NCBI RefSeq assembly: GCF_024505055.1
Contig: NZ_JANIBL010000010.1
Span: forward strand, 1-64,000
Direction of reading: 5' to 3'
DNA: 64,000 bases
DNA from: Methylomonas rosea
GTDB lineage: Bacteria > Pseudomonadota > Gammaproteobacteria > Methylococcales > Methylomonadaceae
The notes beneath the pieces were generated by a model. That model made no database searches, was not told the origin of the DNA, and worked only from the letters and a program-made list of their open reading frames with translations. A program made the position numbers and the translations under genes. Shown piece after piece: positions 35,322 to 43,483 of this stretch (positions are counted from its first letter, which is position 1; each line of letters opens with the position of its first letter).

Positions 35322-36623
35322 TTACAGTCTATCCAGATCGATTTCCACGAAAGCCTCGTCGCGCAAGCGCCGCAACCATAACTCGGTTTCTTCCTCGATT
35401 TTACGCTTACGGATTTCATCGCGAATCTTGTCTTTTTTGAATTGCTCGCTGTTATCCTGATTTTCGCGGCCCAACACCTGGATCATGTGCCAACCGAACT
35501 GGGTTTGCACCGGCTGACTAATCTCGTTAATCGCCAGCTTGTTCATGGCTTCCTCGAAAGGCGGCACCAAGGCGCCCGGACCGACCCAGTCCAGCGAACC
35601 GCCGTTAATCGCCGACCCTTTGTCGTCGGAATGCGCGCGCGCCAAGTTGGCAAAATCGTCGCCGTCGTTGATCCGCTCTCTAAGCGCCACCAAACGCTTT
35701 TGCGCTTCGGCGTCGTCCACCAATTCATTAGTCTTAATCAGAATGTGCCTGACCTTGGTTTTGGTAACGATATGCTGCCCGGCACCCTCGGTTTCCAGCA
35801 TTTTGATGATGTGAAAACCGCTGGGACTGCGAATCGCTTCGGAGACATCGCCTTGGTTCATCGTCGTGACAACTTCGGTGAACAGCGAAGGAATTTGACC
35901 GATGCTGCGCCAACCCAGATCGCCGCCTTTCAGGGCGTTATCGTCGTCGGAAACACTCACCGCGACTTGTTTGAAATCCTTGCCGCCGCGTAAATCGGCG
36001 ATGACTTGATCGGCTTTGTCCTTGGCTTTTTGAATCGCGGTGGCCGAAGCCGCCTCCGACACCGCGATTAGAATATGCCCCAAATGATACTGGGAGTTGC
36101 TCTGCCCGGCTTTGCTCTGGGTTTCCATGTAATGCAACACTTCAGCATCGGTGACCTTGACCCGCGAACCGATCTCCCGCCCGCGCAGCTGATTGATGAT
36201 AATTTCGTTGCGTAGATTATCCTCGAAAGCTTTGTATTCCATGCCTTGTTTGGCCAACTCGTTACGAAAACTTTCAACCGACAAGCCGTTGCGGCTGGCT
36301 ATATCAGCGACTGAAGCGCTAAGCATCTCATCGCTGACCTGTACGCCCGATTTAGCCGCCAGTTGCCGTTGCAGTTTATCGACCACCATGCGTTCCAACA
36401 CCTGTTTGCGTAAGACGAATTCGGGCGGCATCGCCACATTGCTACTGCTCAATTTGTTGGTAATGGCAGCCACTTCGTTATTGAGCTCGCGTTCCAGAAT
36501 CACATCTTCTTCCACCACTGCCACTATCCGGTCCAATACTTGGGCCTGACCCGGAGCGATATAAGCACCCAGTAGCAAACAGAAAATCACTAACCATTTT
36601 TTTATCATGCGTTGCTTACTCAA
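35322..36623 (-). CDS. surA: Periplasmic chaperone and peptidyl-prolyl isomerase SurA
   Basis: Escorts unfolded outer-membrane proteins, including LptD, through the periplasm. The 433 residues have a signal peptide (IKKWLVIFCLLLGAYIAPGQAQ), an N-terminal SurA domain (LDRIVAVVEEDVILERELNNE), and two parvulin domains at about 175-275 (YHLGHILIAVSE) and 285-385 (KVRHILIKTNEL), followed by the C-terminal helix that packs on the chaperone core. The start codon overlaps lptD by eight bases. lptD-surA is a conserved order, but pdxA, which usually follows, is not here. Confidence 0.96.
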   Translation of the reverse strand: MSKQRMIKKWLVIFCLLLGAYIAPGQAQVLDRIVAVVEEDVILERELNNEVAAITNKLSSSNVAMPPEFVLRKQVLERMVVDKLQRQLAAKSGVQVSDEMLSASVADIASRNGLSVESFRNELAKQGMEYKAFEDNLRNEIIINQLRGREIGSRVKVTDAEVLHYMETQSKAGQSNSQYHLGHILIAVSEAASATAIQKAKDKADQVIADLRGGKDFKQVAVSVSDDDNALKGGDLGWRSIGQIPSLFTEVVTTMNQGDVSEAIRSPSGFHIIKMLETEGAGQHIVTKTKVRHILIKTNELVDDAEAQKRLVALRERINDGDDFANLARAHSDDKGSAINGGSLDWVGPGALVPPFEEAMNKLAINEISQPVQTQFGWHMIQVLGRENQDNSEQFKKDKIRDEIRKRKIEEETELWLRRLRDEAFVEIDLDRL

Positions 36624-39441
36624 AATAGCTGGCTTTGCGATAGCCTTTCAGGTTGGTTTGCAGGAAGGTATCGACATTGTCGCCAAAGCTGGACAGACCT
36701 TTCAGTTCCAACTGTACGAAAAACGCGGTTTCCGGCTTGGTGCTAGGATCGATAAAAGCGATGGTATTGGCACCGTTGATAAAGCGTCTACCCAGAATAC
36801 GGAAGCGCCAGCAACAGTTTTCCCGTTCCACACCAATGAAACTTTCCGTGGTTTTGTCGAAATTCAAAGAATACTGCCAACGACCGAAGCCATACCATTC
36901 ACCAAACAAAGGTAAGCGGAACGACACGTCGGTTTGCGAGATGGTTTGTAAACTATCCAAGGGATTGCGACGGTAGCGATAGCCCAGGTTAACAATCTGG
37001 TTCGGCTGCATATTGTATTTTAATGCCACTTGGCCGCGCGCGAAGCCGTTAGCTTCCGGATCCCATTGGGTACCGGTCATATAAGACCAATGTTTGCTGA
37101 ATTGGCCGCTCAGCTCGCCGACGAAATTCGAGGTATTACTGGTTTCGGTAGGCTGTCCAGGCATCGTTACCGTTCTGTCCTGGAAATACATAATCTGTCC
37201 CAGACTGACCTTTAAAGGTTCCAAGCCGGTATTAGAATCGATAAACCGTGAAACGGTCGCCAATGTGACCTGATTGGCATCCTGAACCCTGTCCCCGCCG
37301 GCAAAGCGGTTTTCCCTAAACAAGCTGTAAAAGTTGGTATCGTACAAAGCGGTATCGAAAACCGGAATATTGCTTTGATCCTTGCGCGGGATATACAGGT
37401 AAAAAGCCTGCGGCTCCAAGGTATGCAGATACTGCGAACCACCGAAGTTAAGGTCTTTTTCGAAATTCATACCGCTGCTAACCGAGAAGATCGGCAAGGT
37501 CCGGCTGATAGTGCTGGGCTGACCGGCTAAGGTTTGGTTGCTTAACTGATACTGCGTGTATTGACCGGTGATTCTCGGGATGAAATATCCGGCGCTACTT
37601 TCCAACGGCAAACTGAGTGAAGGCGCAATATTGATGCGCTGACCATTAACCAAATCGGTGTGATAGAAATGGGTGAACTCGTTATTCATCGCCAGCGTGA
37701 CCGGCAAGCCTTCAAACGCCCGGGCCACGTTGAAATTGACGCGAGGCAGCATATCGTAAGGCATGGCCGCATCGGGAATGGTTTTATCCACCGATTGGTA
37801 ATGGTATGCGCCAACCGACAGGCCTACGCCGGTGCCGGCAACAGCACCGCCGTAACTCAGCAACGCAGTACTGGGCAAATAACTGGTATTTTGGAAGCCC
37901 AGCGCATTGTTTAAGTCATTGAAATAGGTTTTGTCGGACACATAGTTCAAATCCAGCAAGGAGCTCAAACCCGGCAATAAGCTGGTCTGATCTTTCCAAC
38001 TCGCCGAGTAACGGGCCTTGTTGACCAATTGGTCGTTGGGCATATATTCTGCAGAAAATGTACCTCGGGACATATCGGTCAGATAGCGGAACTTATTGCG
38101 CAATTGCTCGCCACGCTTACTCATGTAACGCGGCGTGACGATATCGTCGAAGTTGGGGGCGATATTCCAATAAAACGGCACGGAAACGTCAAAACCATTC
38201 CGTTGCGTACTACCCCAAGTTGGCGCCAATAAACCCGACAAACGCCGATTATCGGTAGGAAAGGAAATATACGGCGTGTACAACACCGGTACGCCTTTAA
38301 ATTCCAGCCAGGCGTTTTTCGCTGAACCTTGCCCGCTGTCCCGGTTAATTTTCATCCGCGAAGCATGCACGATCCAATCCTGATTGCCCGGCGCACAACT
38401 GGTAAAAGCGGCGTCGTTATAACGGGACAAGCCTTTACTCTCGCGATAAACCACCTCGGCGTTGCCGCGAAACGGCGCCTCCGCGACGATGAATTGCGCC
38501 TTCCGCAAGCGCGCTTCGTCTTTACCAAGACTCAAGGAGGCGGTCTCGCTGGAGAACGCCAACTGATCTTCGCTGTACAACACGCTGCCTTGTGCGTCCA
38601 GAGTCTCCGCAACCGTATCGTAACTAGCCTTGTCTGCGATCAAATGCTGATCGGCGCGCACCATATCGACGTTACCGGCAAAATTAAGTACTTCGCCGTC
38701 GAACACTTCCGAAAAGTCGGCATTGATATCGGTCGTCGCCGCATCGCGAACCTCGGCGGAGGTAGCTCTGATTTTGCGTTTTTTCGCGCCCCACACTTCG
38801 CAGCTTTGCCAAGGATCTTTATCGAATTCGGCCCGTAAGGTTTGAAAATCCCGCTCCTGTTTGCGATCAAAGGTAGGCGTAAACAAATACGAACCGGACT
38901 CTTCGCTGCCGCCACCTTCGGCCACGACATGGGCCTCGCCTTTCGGATCGGCTCCTACCAAATTACAATTCCAGCCGCTCTTGTCATCCCCGGTTTTACA
39001 GGTCCAGCCAGGCACTTTGCCGCTGTTGGCATTGGCTGTCTCGGTCTTGGTCTCGACTTTTTCCAGCACCGGTTTTTGATTTTCAGTTACTTTAACCCGC
39101 AATTTTTGCGGCTCGGCCACGGCTTTTTCCACCACCTTTTCGACCACATTAATTTTTTCCGGCTCCGGCTCTGGCTTAACCGCTTGCTGAACGGGTGCGG
39201 GCACGACCGTAGCGGGCGGCTGCGCGACCGTTTCCGGCGGCGCGGGCTTGGCTTGCGCCGGTGGAGTAGGTTTAATCACTTGCGGCTGAGCTGTGAGCTC
39301 ATTGCCTGCGGGTGTTTGATTCAGACAGGTCCATTCGCCATTTTTGGTTTGTTCACAATTCCACGCCGCATTATTGGCAGCAGAGGCGACGCCCGTAAAA
39401 AACAATAATGCTGAAGAAATTGTATAAAACCGATAATTCAT
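36616..39441 (-). CDS. lptD: LPS-assembly outer-membrane protein LptD
   Basis: With LptE it inserts lipopolysaccharide into the outer leaflet. At 941 residues it is longer than the E. coli protein (784). Order: signal peptide (to about 22), two W-x-C repeats (AWNCEQTKNGEWTCLN at 25-40; GWTCKTGDDKSGWNCNL near 150-165) separated by a Pro/Glu/Lys-rich linker of about 100 residues, the LptA-like jellyroll (about 230-360), and the beta barrel from about 375. The barrel has a CC pair (ENCCWRFRILGRRF), the place of the E. coli disulfide partners. WxC motifs also occur in Pseudomonas LptD; the long linker is unusual. Confidence 0.95.
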   Translation of the reverse strand: MNYRFYTISSALLFFTGVASAANNAAWNCEQTKNGEWTCLNQTPAGNELTAQPQVIKPTPPAQAKPAPPETVAQPPATVVPAPVQQAVKPEPEPEKINVVEKVVEKAVAEPQKLRVKVTENQKPVLEKVETKTETANANSGKVPGWTCKTGDDKSGWNCNLVGADPKGEAHVVAEGGGSEESGSYLFTPTFDRKQERDFQTLRAEFDKDPWQSCEVWGAKKRKIRATSAEVRDAATTDINADFSEVFDGEVLNFAGNVDMVRADQHLIADKASYDTVAETLDAQGSVLYSEDQLAFSSETASLSLGKDEARLRKAQFIVAEAPFRGNAEVVYRESKGLSRYNDAAFTSCAPGNQDWIVHASRMKINRDSGQGSAKNAWLEFKGVPVLYTPYISFPTDNRRLSGLLAPTWGSTQRNGFDVSVPFYWNIAPNFDDIVTPRYMSKRGEQLRNKFRYLTDMSRGTFSAEYMPNDQLVNKARYSASWKDQTSLLPGLSSLLDLNYVSDKTYFNDLNNALGFQNTSYLPSTALLSYGGAVAGTGVGLSVGAYHYQSVDKTIPDAAMPYDMLPRVNFNVARAFEGLPVTLAMNNEFTHFYHTDLVNGQRINIAPSLSLPLESSAGYFIPRITGQYTQYQLSNQTLAGQPSTISRTLPIFSVSSGMNFEKDLNFGGSQYLHTLEPQAFYLYIPRKDQSNIPVFDTALYDTNFYSLFRENRFAGGDRVQDANQVTLATVSRFIDSNTGLEPLKVSLGQIMYFQDRTVTMPGQPTETSNTSNFVGELSGQFSKHWSYMTGTQWDPEANGFARGQVALKYNMQPNQIVNLGYRYRRNPLDSLQTISQTDVSFRLPLFGEWYGFGRWQYSLNFDKTTESFIGVERENCCWRFRILGRRFINGANTIAFIDPSTKPETAFFVQLELKGLSSFGDNVDTFLQTNLKGYRKASYFE

Positions 39442-39536
39442 GTCTTGGCGAATGCAGCTAAATTGACTTAGCGGAATGGAAATCGAATAAAATGCTTCCC
39501 ATCATTTTACCTTAGGTTGACCCGCAATTAATAAAA

Positions 39537-40538
39537 ATGTACGTTTCCAGCTCAGACCGCCGCTTGGCGGAGCTTGTCGATTGGCTCAATAACGACGTCG
39601 CGCTTGATATACAGCAAATTACCCCGGCTTCCAGCGACGCCAGCTTCAGGCGGTATTTCCGAGTTGAGCACCGCGACGGCTGTCACATTGCCATGGACGC
39701 GCCGCCGGACAAGGAAAATACCGAGCCGTTCGTACGCGTCGCCGGGCTTCTGAAACCAAGTGACATCCATATCCCGAACATCTATCAACAGAACAGTCGC
39801 CAAGGTTTTCTGTTGCTGGAAGACTTGGGCTCAACGAGTTTTCTCGACCGCTTACAAACCGGCGACGCCGAACTGCTGTATAGCCAGGCCATGGACAGCT
39901 TGTTCAAACTACAAACCGGCGTAAATCCGCTTGATTGCGGCTTACCGGCTTACGACAGCGCCCTTCTGCTCCGCGAGCTAGCTATTTTTTACGAATGGTT
40001 TTTGGAAAAACTGCTGGGCATTGCGATTCCAAATACGCTCGCGACACTCCTCAACAACATTCTGATCGCTTCGGCGCTCGAACAACCGCAAGTCTGCGTA
40101 CATCGGGATTTCCACTCGCGCAACCTGATGGTGTTGGAACACGACTCACCGGGGGTTATCGACTTTCAAGACGCGGTGGTTGGTCCGATCAGCTACGATT
40201 TGGTATCGCTGCTGCGTGACTGTTACATCGCTTGGCCGGACCAACAAGTCATCAGCTGGGCTAGGGATTATCACCAACGCCTCTGTGCGGCCGGATTGGT
40301 TGAGGCCGATTTCAAGCAATTCAAACGCTGGTTCGACCTGATGGGCATGCAACGCCACCTGAAAGCGGTCGGCATTTTCGCCAGACTGCATCTGCGCGAC
40401 GGCAAATCCAATTATCTGACCGACATCCCGCGCACTTTGGCTTACATCTCCGGGGTTTGCGATATTTACCCCGAGCTCGCCGAGATGCGGCAGTTTCTGC
40501 GAGAACAGGTAATGCCGGCTTACCGAGTATCCGCATGA
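39537..40538 (+). CDS. amgK: Anomeric amino-sugar kinase (APH family) AmgK
   Basis: A 333-residue kinase of the aminoglycoside-phosphotransferase fold, matching the N-acetylmuramate/N-acetylglucosamine 1-kinase of Pseudomonas peptidoglycan recycling. Visible motifs are SDASFRRYFRV near the N-terminus, LLLEDLGSTSFLD, the catalytic VHRDFHSRNLMVL and the metal-binding PGVIDFQDAVVGPISYDL. Its stop overlaps the start of murU (ATGA), and it diverges from lptD, the arrangement known in Pseudomonas. The product would be sugar-1-phosphate handed to MurU. Name rests on this context as well as sequence. Confidence 0.9.
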   Translation: MYVSSSDRRLAELVDWLNNDVALDIQQITPASSDASFRRYFRVEHRDGCHIAMDAPPDKENTEPFVRVAGLLKPSDIHIPNIYQQNSRQGFLLLEDLGSTSFLDRLQTGDAELLYSQAMDSLFKLQTGVNPLDCGLPAYDSALLLRELAIFYEWFLEKLLGIAIPNTLATLLNNILIASALEQPQVCVHRDFHSRNLMVLEHDSPGVIDFQDAVVGPISYDLVSLLRDCYIAWPDQQVISWARDYHQRLCAAGLVEADFKQFKRWFDLMGMQRHLKAVGIFARLHLRDGKSNYLTDIPRTLAYISGVCDIYPELAEMRQFLREQVMPAYRVSA

Positions 40539-41233
40539 AGGCCATGATTTTAGCGGCCGGACGTGGCGAAAGAATGCGGCCTTTAACCGACCACACCCCC
40601 AAACCCTTACTGAAAGCCGCCGGTAAGGCGCTGATCGAATACACCATAGAAAATCTGGCTAACGCCGGCTTTGGCGAAATTGTCATCAACATCGCCCATC
40701 TAGGCGAGCAGATTAAAGACTACTGCGAAAGCGGTAAGCGCTGGAATGTATCGATTGTGTATTCTGATGAAGGCGAAACCGCACTGGAAACCGCCGGCGG
40801 CATTGCCAAGGCCCTGCCTTTGTTGGGCGACGAGCCGTTCCTGGTACTTAACGCCGACATTATTTGCGATTATCCCTTGACCAACCTGCGGACCAGAGCC
40901 ATTGATCTCGCCCATCTGGTGATGATAAACAATCCGCCGCATCATCCGGAAGGCGATTTTTCGCTGAATGCCGACGGTTTATTGGCGGAACAAGGTTTGA
41001 ACAAACTGACCTTCAGCGGTATCGGCGTTTATCACCCCAAGCTGTTTGCAAACATCCCCGCCGCCCCGTTAAAACTAAGACCGGTGTTAAACCGTGCCAT
41101 GCAAGAACATCGGATTAGCGGCGAGAAATTTTCCGGCTTGTGGATGGACATAGGCACGCCGGAACGCTTGGCTGAACTGGGTAAACAATATGCTCGCGAC
41201 ACGAGCAGACATACCGAGGATGTCGCTAATTAG
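40535..41233 (+). CDS. murU: N-acetylmuramate 1-phosphate uridylyltransferase
   Basis: A 232-residue sugar nucleotidyltransferase making UDP-MurNAc from MurNAc-1-phosphate, bypassing de novo synthesis and the fosfomycin target MurA. The ATG at 40535 lies in the amgK stop. The pyrophosphorylase signature AMILAAGRGERMRPLTDHTPKPLL is at residues 3-26, the metal-binding VLNADIICD near 110, and the C-terminal WMDIGTPERLAEL. Together with amgK it forms a cell-wall recycling pair. Its end overlaps hemJ by four bases in convergent orientation. Confidence 0.9.
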   Translation: MKAMILAAGRGERMRPLTDHTPKPLLKAAGKALIEYTIENLANAGFGEIVINIAHLGEQIKDYCESGKRWNVSIVYSDEGETALETAGGIAKALPLLGDEPFLVLNADIICDYPLTNLRTRAIDLAHLVMINNPPHHPEGDFSLNADGLLAEQGLNKLTFSGIGVYHPKLFANIPAAPLKLRPVLNRAMQEHRISGEKFSGLWMDIGTPERLAELGKQYARDTSRHTEDVAN

Positions 41234-41655
41234 AATGGCTTGACGACAGCCAGCAAGACTATGGCGACCAAGAACAATACCGGAATCTCGTTAATCCAGC
41301 GGAAATACACATGCGAATGCCGGTTGCGATCATGCTTGAAATCCAGCAACCACTTGCCGCAAAACAAATGGTAAACCACCAGCAAGCCCAACAACCCCAA
41401 CTTTAGATGCAGCCAACCACTGGCGGAATAAAGCATCCAGGCGTAATCGCCTAACATCCAAACACCAAAGATGAAGGTGACAATCATACCCGGCGTCATG
41501 ATGCCGTAGTACAGCTTGCGTTCCATCACCTTGAAACGTTCGTTGCTAATACTGTCGTCACTCATTGCGTGATAAACAAATAATCTTGGCAAATAAAACA
41601 GACCGGCGAACCAGGTCACCATAAAAATCAAATGTAAGGCTTTTAACCAGAGCAT
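41230..41655 (-). CDS. hemJ: Protoporphyrinogen IX oxidase, HemJ type
   Basis: A 141-residue inner-membrane protein of the HemJ (UPF0093) family, which oxidises protoporphyrinogen IX to protoporphyrin IX in haem synthesis. Four hydrophobic segments are seen. The conserved histidine near the start (LKALHLIFMVTWFAGLFYLPRLFVYH) and the WLHLKLGLL helix are family signatures, as is the RWINEIPVLFL ending. No other haem gene is adjacent. Confidence 0.9.
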   Translation of the reverse strand: MLWLKALHLIFMVTWFAGLFYLPRLFVYHAMSDDSISNERFKVMERKLYYGIMTPGMIVTFIFGVWMLGDYAWMLYSASGWLHLKLGLLGLLVVYHLFCGKWLLDFKHDRNRHSHVYFRWINEIPVLFLVAIVLLAVVKPF

Positions 41656-41672
41656 GAGGTTCCAGGGGCTAA

Positions 41673-42125
41673 CTAACGTAAAATTTCGGTGGTCACCGGC
41701 GCGGGCATAACCGGTAGAGCGGCGGGAGGCGCGACAATCAGCACCCGATTATTGCTTTGCTGCGCCTGTCTTTCCAAGGCTGCCGCCTGGCGTTGTTCCG
41801 CTTCGACTTGCTGCTGCTGCGCGATCGCGCTTTGCTTTAGAGCATTTGTCGATTCGGTTTGATTTTTCAGTATCGCATCGCGTCTTTCCGCTTCCTGCTT
41901 TGCTACTTTGGCGGCTTCCTGTTCGTTTTGCAGGGCTTCCAGCTTCGCTTTGGCCGCCGCTTCTTGGGCTTCATTGGCTTGAATATCCAACTGCACGGTT
42001 TTGTCGCTGGTTTGGCAAGGCTTGGCCTGATAAACGGTTTTACTGTCCTTACCAATACATTTGAATACTTCCGCGCTTGCCGAGTGAAAACTCAGAACCA
42101 TCGCCAGCAAAATTAACACCCTCAT
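41673..42125 (-). CDS. DUF4124-domain exported protein with coiled coil
   Basis: A 150-residue exported protein. The ATG at 42123-42125, after an AGGTG ribosome site, starts a clean signal peptide (MRVLILLAMVLSFHSASA). The mature N-terminus has the short DUF4124 domain with its two cysteines (VFKCIGKDSKTVYQAKPC). Residues about 55-125 are rich in Ala, Gln, Glu and Lys and should form a long helix or coiled coil; the last 20 residues are Pro/Ala-rich. Function unknown. It lies 17 bases before hemJ and may share its transcript. Confidence 0.8.
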   Translation of the reverse strand: MRVLILLAMVLSFHSASAEVFKCIGKDSKTVYQAKPCQTSDKTVQLDIQANEAQEAAAKAKLEALQNEQEAAKVAKQEAERRDAILKNQTESTNALKQSAIAQQQQVEAEQRQAAALERQAQQSNNRVLIVAPPAALPVMPAPVTTEILR

Positions 42126-42252
42126 CGCACACCTCGCCAAAACAGCATTTGCCCGGGCCATAGTTTAGGGTAAAAATCGGGTCTGTTTTCAATAGTTCGG
42201 AAAAATGCCCTCGCTAAAACAGACTAGGCAATTTTCCAGGCGGTCAAACCGT

Positions 42253-42630
42253 TTAGGTCCCCAGGTCTTGCTCGGTCATTTCCGCCAACGCATCGCGATG
42301 TTCGCGGCGAATCAGCATCAAGTTTCTGGCGTACACAAAAGTGCCTGGTAGCTGTCCTATGATGATGACAGGATCGACTCGGTGGATGCCGTAAGCCAAC
42401 ACGATAACACCGCCCGACAGACTGAAATACCAGAAACTCACAGGAATCATGCTCTTCTGGTGCCGCTCGCTGTGTATCCATTGCACGATAAAACGCATCA
42501 TGAACAAGGCCTGCCCTACCAAACCGATAGTCAGCCAAATGATGTCATTCGAGTCCATCATCGATAAATGGTGCTGCCATTTATCGGCCAAATGCGTAAA
42601 AAAATAAACGATACCACTTTCATTTTCCAT
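42253..42630 (-). CDS. Lipid-A-disaccharide synthase N-terminal-like (LAB_N) membrane protein
   Basis: A 125-residue protein with the LAB_N domain: three hydrophobic segments at about 28-46, 62-82 and 85-103, and the motifs FIVQWIHSERHQKSMIPVSFWYFSL and IIGQLPGTFVYARNLMLI. The same domain is found fused to or beside enzymes of lipid A synthesis and modification. It lies downstream of a family 2 glycosyltransferase gene on the same strand, so a part in attaching sugars to lipids at the inner membrane is likely. It has no catalytic motif of its own. Confidence 0.85.
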   Translation of the reverse strand: MENESGIVYFFTHLADKWQHHLSMMDSNDIIWLTIGLVGQALFMMRFIVQWIHSERHQKSMIPVSFWYFSLSGGVIVLAYGIHRVDPVIIIGQLPGTFVYARNLMLIRREHRDALAEMTEQDLGT

Positions 42631-42681
42631 AATTAACGACTCCTAAAATGCGTAGTGGAACGATCCGATTGCATGCAGCGC

Positions 42682-43407
42682 TTAACCACGCTGAATCTCG
42701 CTGACAATCGGCAGGCTATGGCGTTTTTTCAACCAAACCACGCCCAGCAAATCGACGATGCCGACCAAGGCCCGATCCAAGGTTCCGTATTTCGACGTGC
42801 CGAAATTTCTCGGCCTATGATTCACTTTCACCGAAATGACATGCCCGCCCGCCATTCTGATTAACGCCGGCAAGAACCGATGGATATGATCGAAATACGG
42901 CAAAGCCAAAAACTTATCGCGCAAAAATAACTTCAAGCCGCAACCGGTATCCGGCGTGGCGTCATGCAAAATTGACTGCCGCACCGCGTTGGCAAATTTG
43001 GAGGAGAACTTCCGCCAACCCGTATCGTTTCGCTTATGCCGAAAACCGGCCAGCATCCACAATTGGCTGTCGTTTTGTGCATGCCAGGCCGCGACCAGAT
43101 TGGGTATATCGGCCGGATCGTTCTGACCGTCGCCGTCCAAGGTGGCTATCCATGGATAGCGCGCCGCCGAGACACCGGTATGTACCGCGCGGCTTTGCCC
43201 GCAACTGCGCTGATGCGTCAACACTCGCAGTGTCGGATATTCCTGCATCGCACCTTGCAGTTTAACGCCGGTGTCATCGGTACTGCCGTCGTCCACAAAA
43301 ATCATTTCATAGGCTTCCCCATCGCCCAGCGCGCGATGGATTTCCTCGATCAGCAATTCGACATTGTCCGTTTCATTGTGAACGGGGACCACTACAGAAA
43401 TCTTCAT
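42682..43407 (-). CDS. Family 2 glycosyltransferase (ArnC/dolichol-phosphate-mannose-synthase-like)
   Basis: A 241-residue GT-A glycosyltransferase. Motifs are VVPVHNETDNVELL at the start, the FVDDGSTDDT nucleotide site, LDGDGQNDPADIP with the metal-binding DxD, and DTGCGLKLF with the acceptor-side loop RFLPALI. There is no C-terminal membrane pair as in ArnC. It probably loads a sugar on undecaprenyl phosphate. Upstream is an ArnT-like transferase and downstream a LAB_N protein, the usual companions of such lipid-carrier pathways. Confidence 0.88.
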   Translation of the reverse strand: MKISVVVPVHNETDNVELLIEEIHRALGDGEAYEMIFVDDGSTDDTGVKLQGAMQEYPTLRVLTHQRSCGQSRAVHTGVSAARYPWIATLDGDGQNDPADIPNLVAAWHAQNDSQLWMLAGFRHKRNDTGWRKFSSKFANAVRQSILHDATPDTGCGLKLFLRDKFLALPYFDHIHRFLPALIRMAGGHVISVKVNHRPRNFGTSKYGTLDRALVGIVDLLGVVWLKKRHSLPIVSEIQRG

Positions 43408-43483
43408 ATCTTGGTAAAAGTTGAAAAAGTTGTGAATTGTATCAAACGCTTATACACAGATAAGAAATTTGTACAGGTTTGAG

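Noticed and set aside
41230..41233. Antisense regulation from the four-base convergent overlap of murU and hemJ
   Set aside because: Such overlaps are common in compact genomes and nothing else supports a regulatory role.
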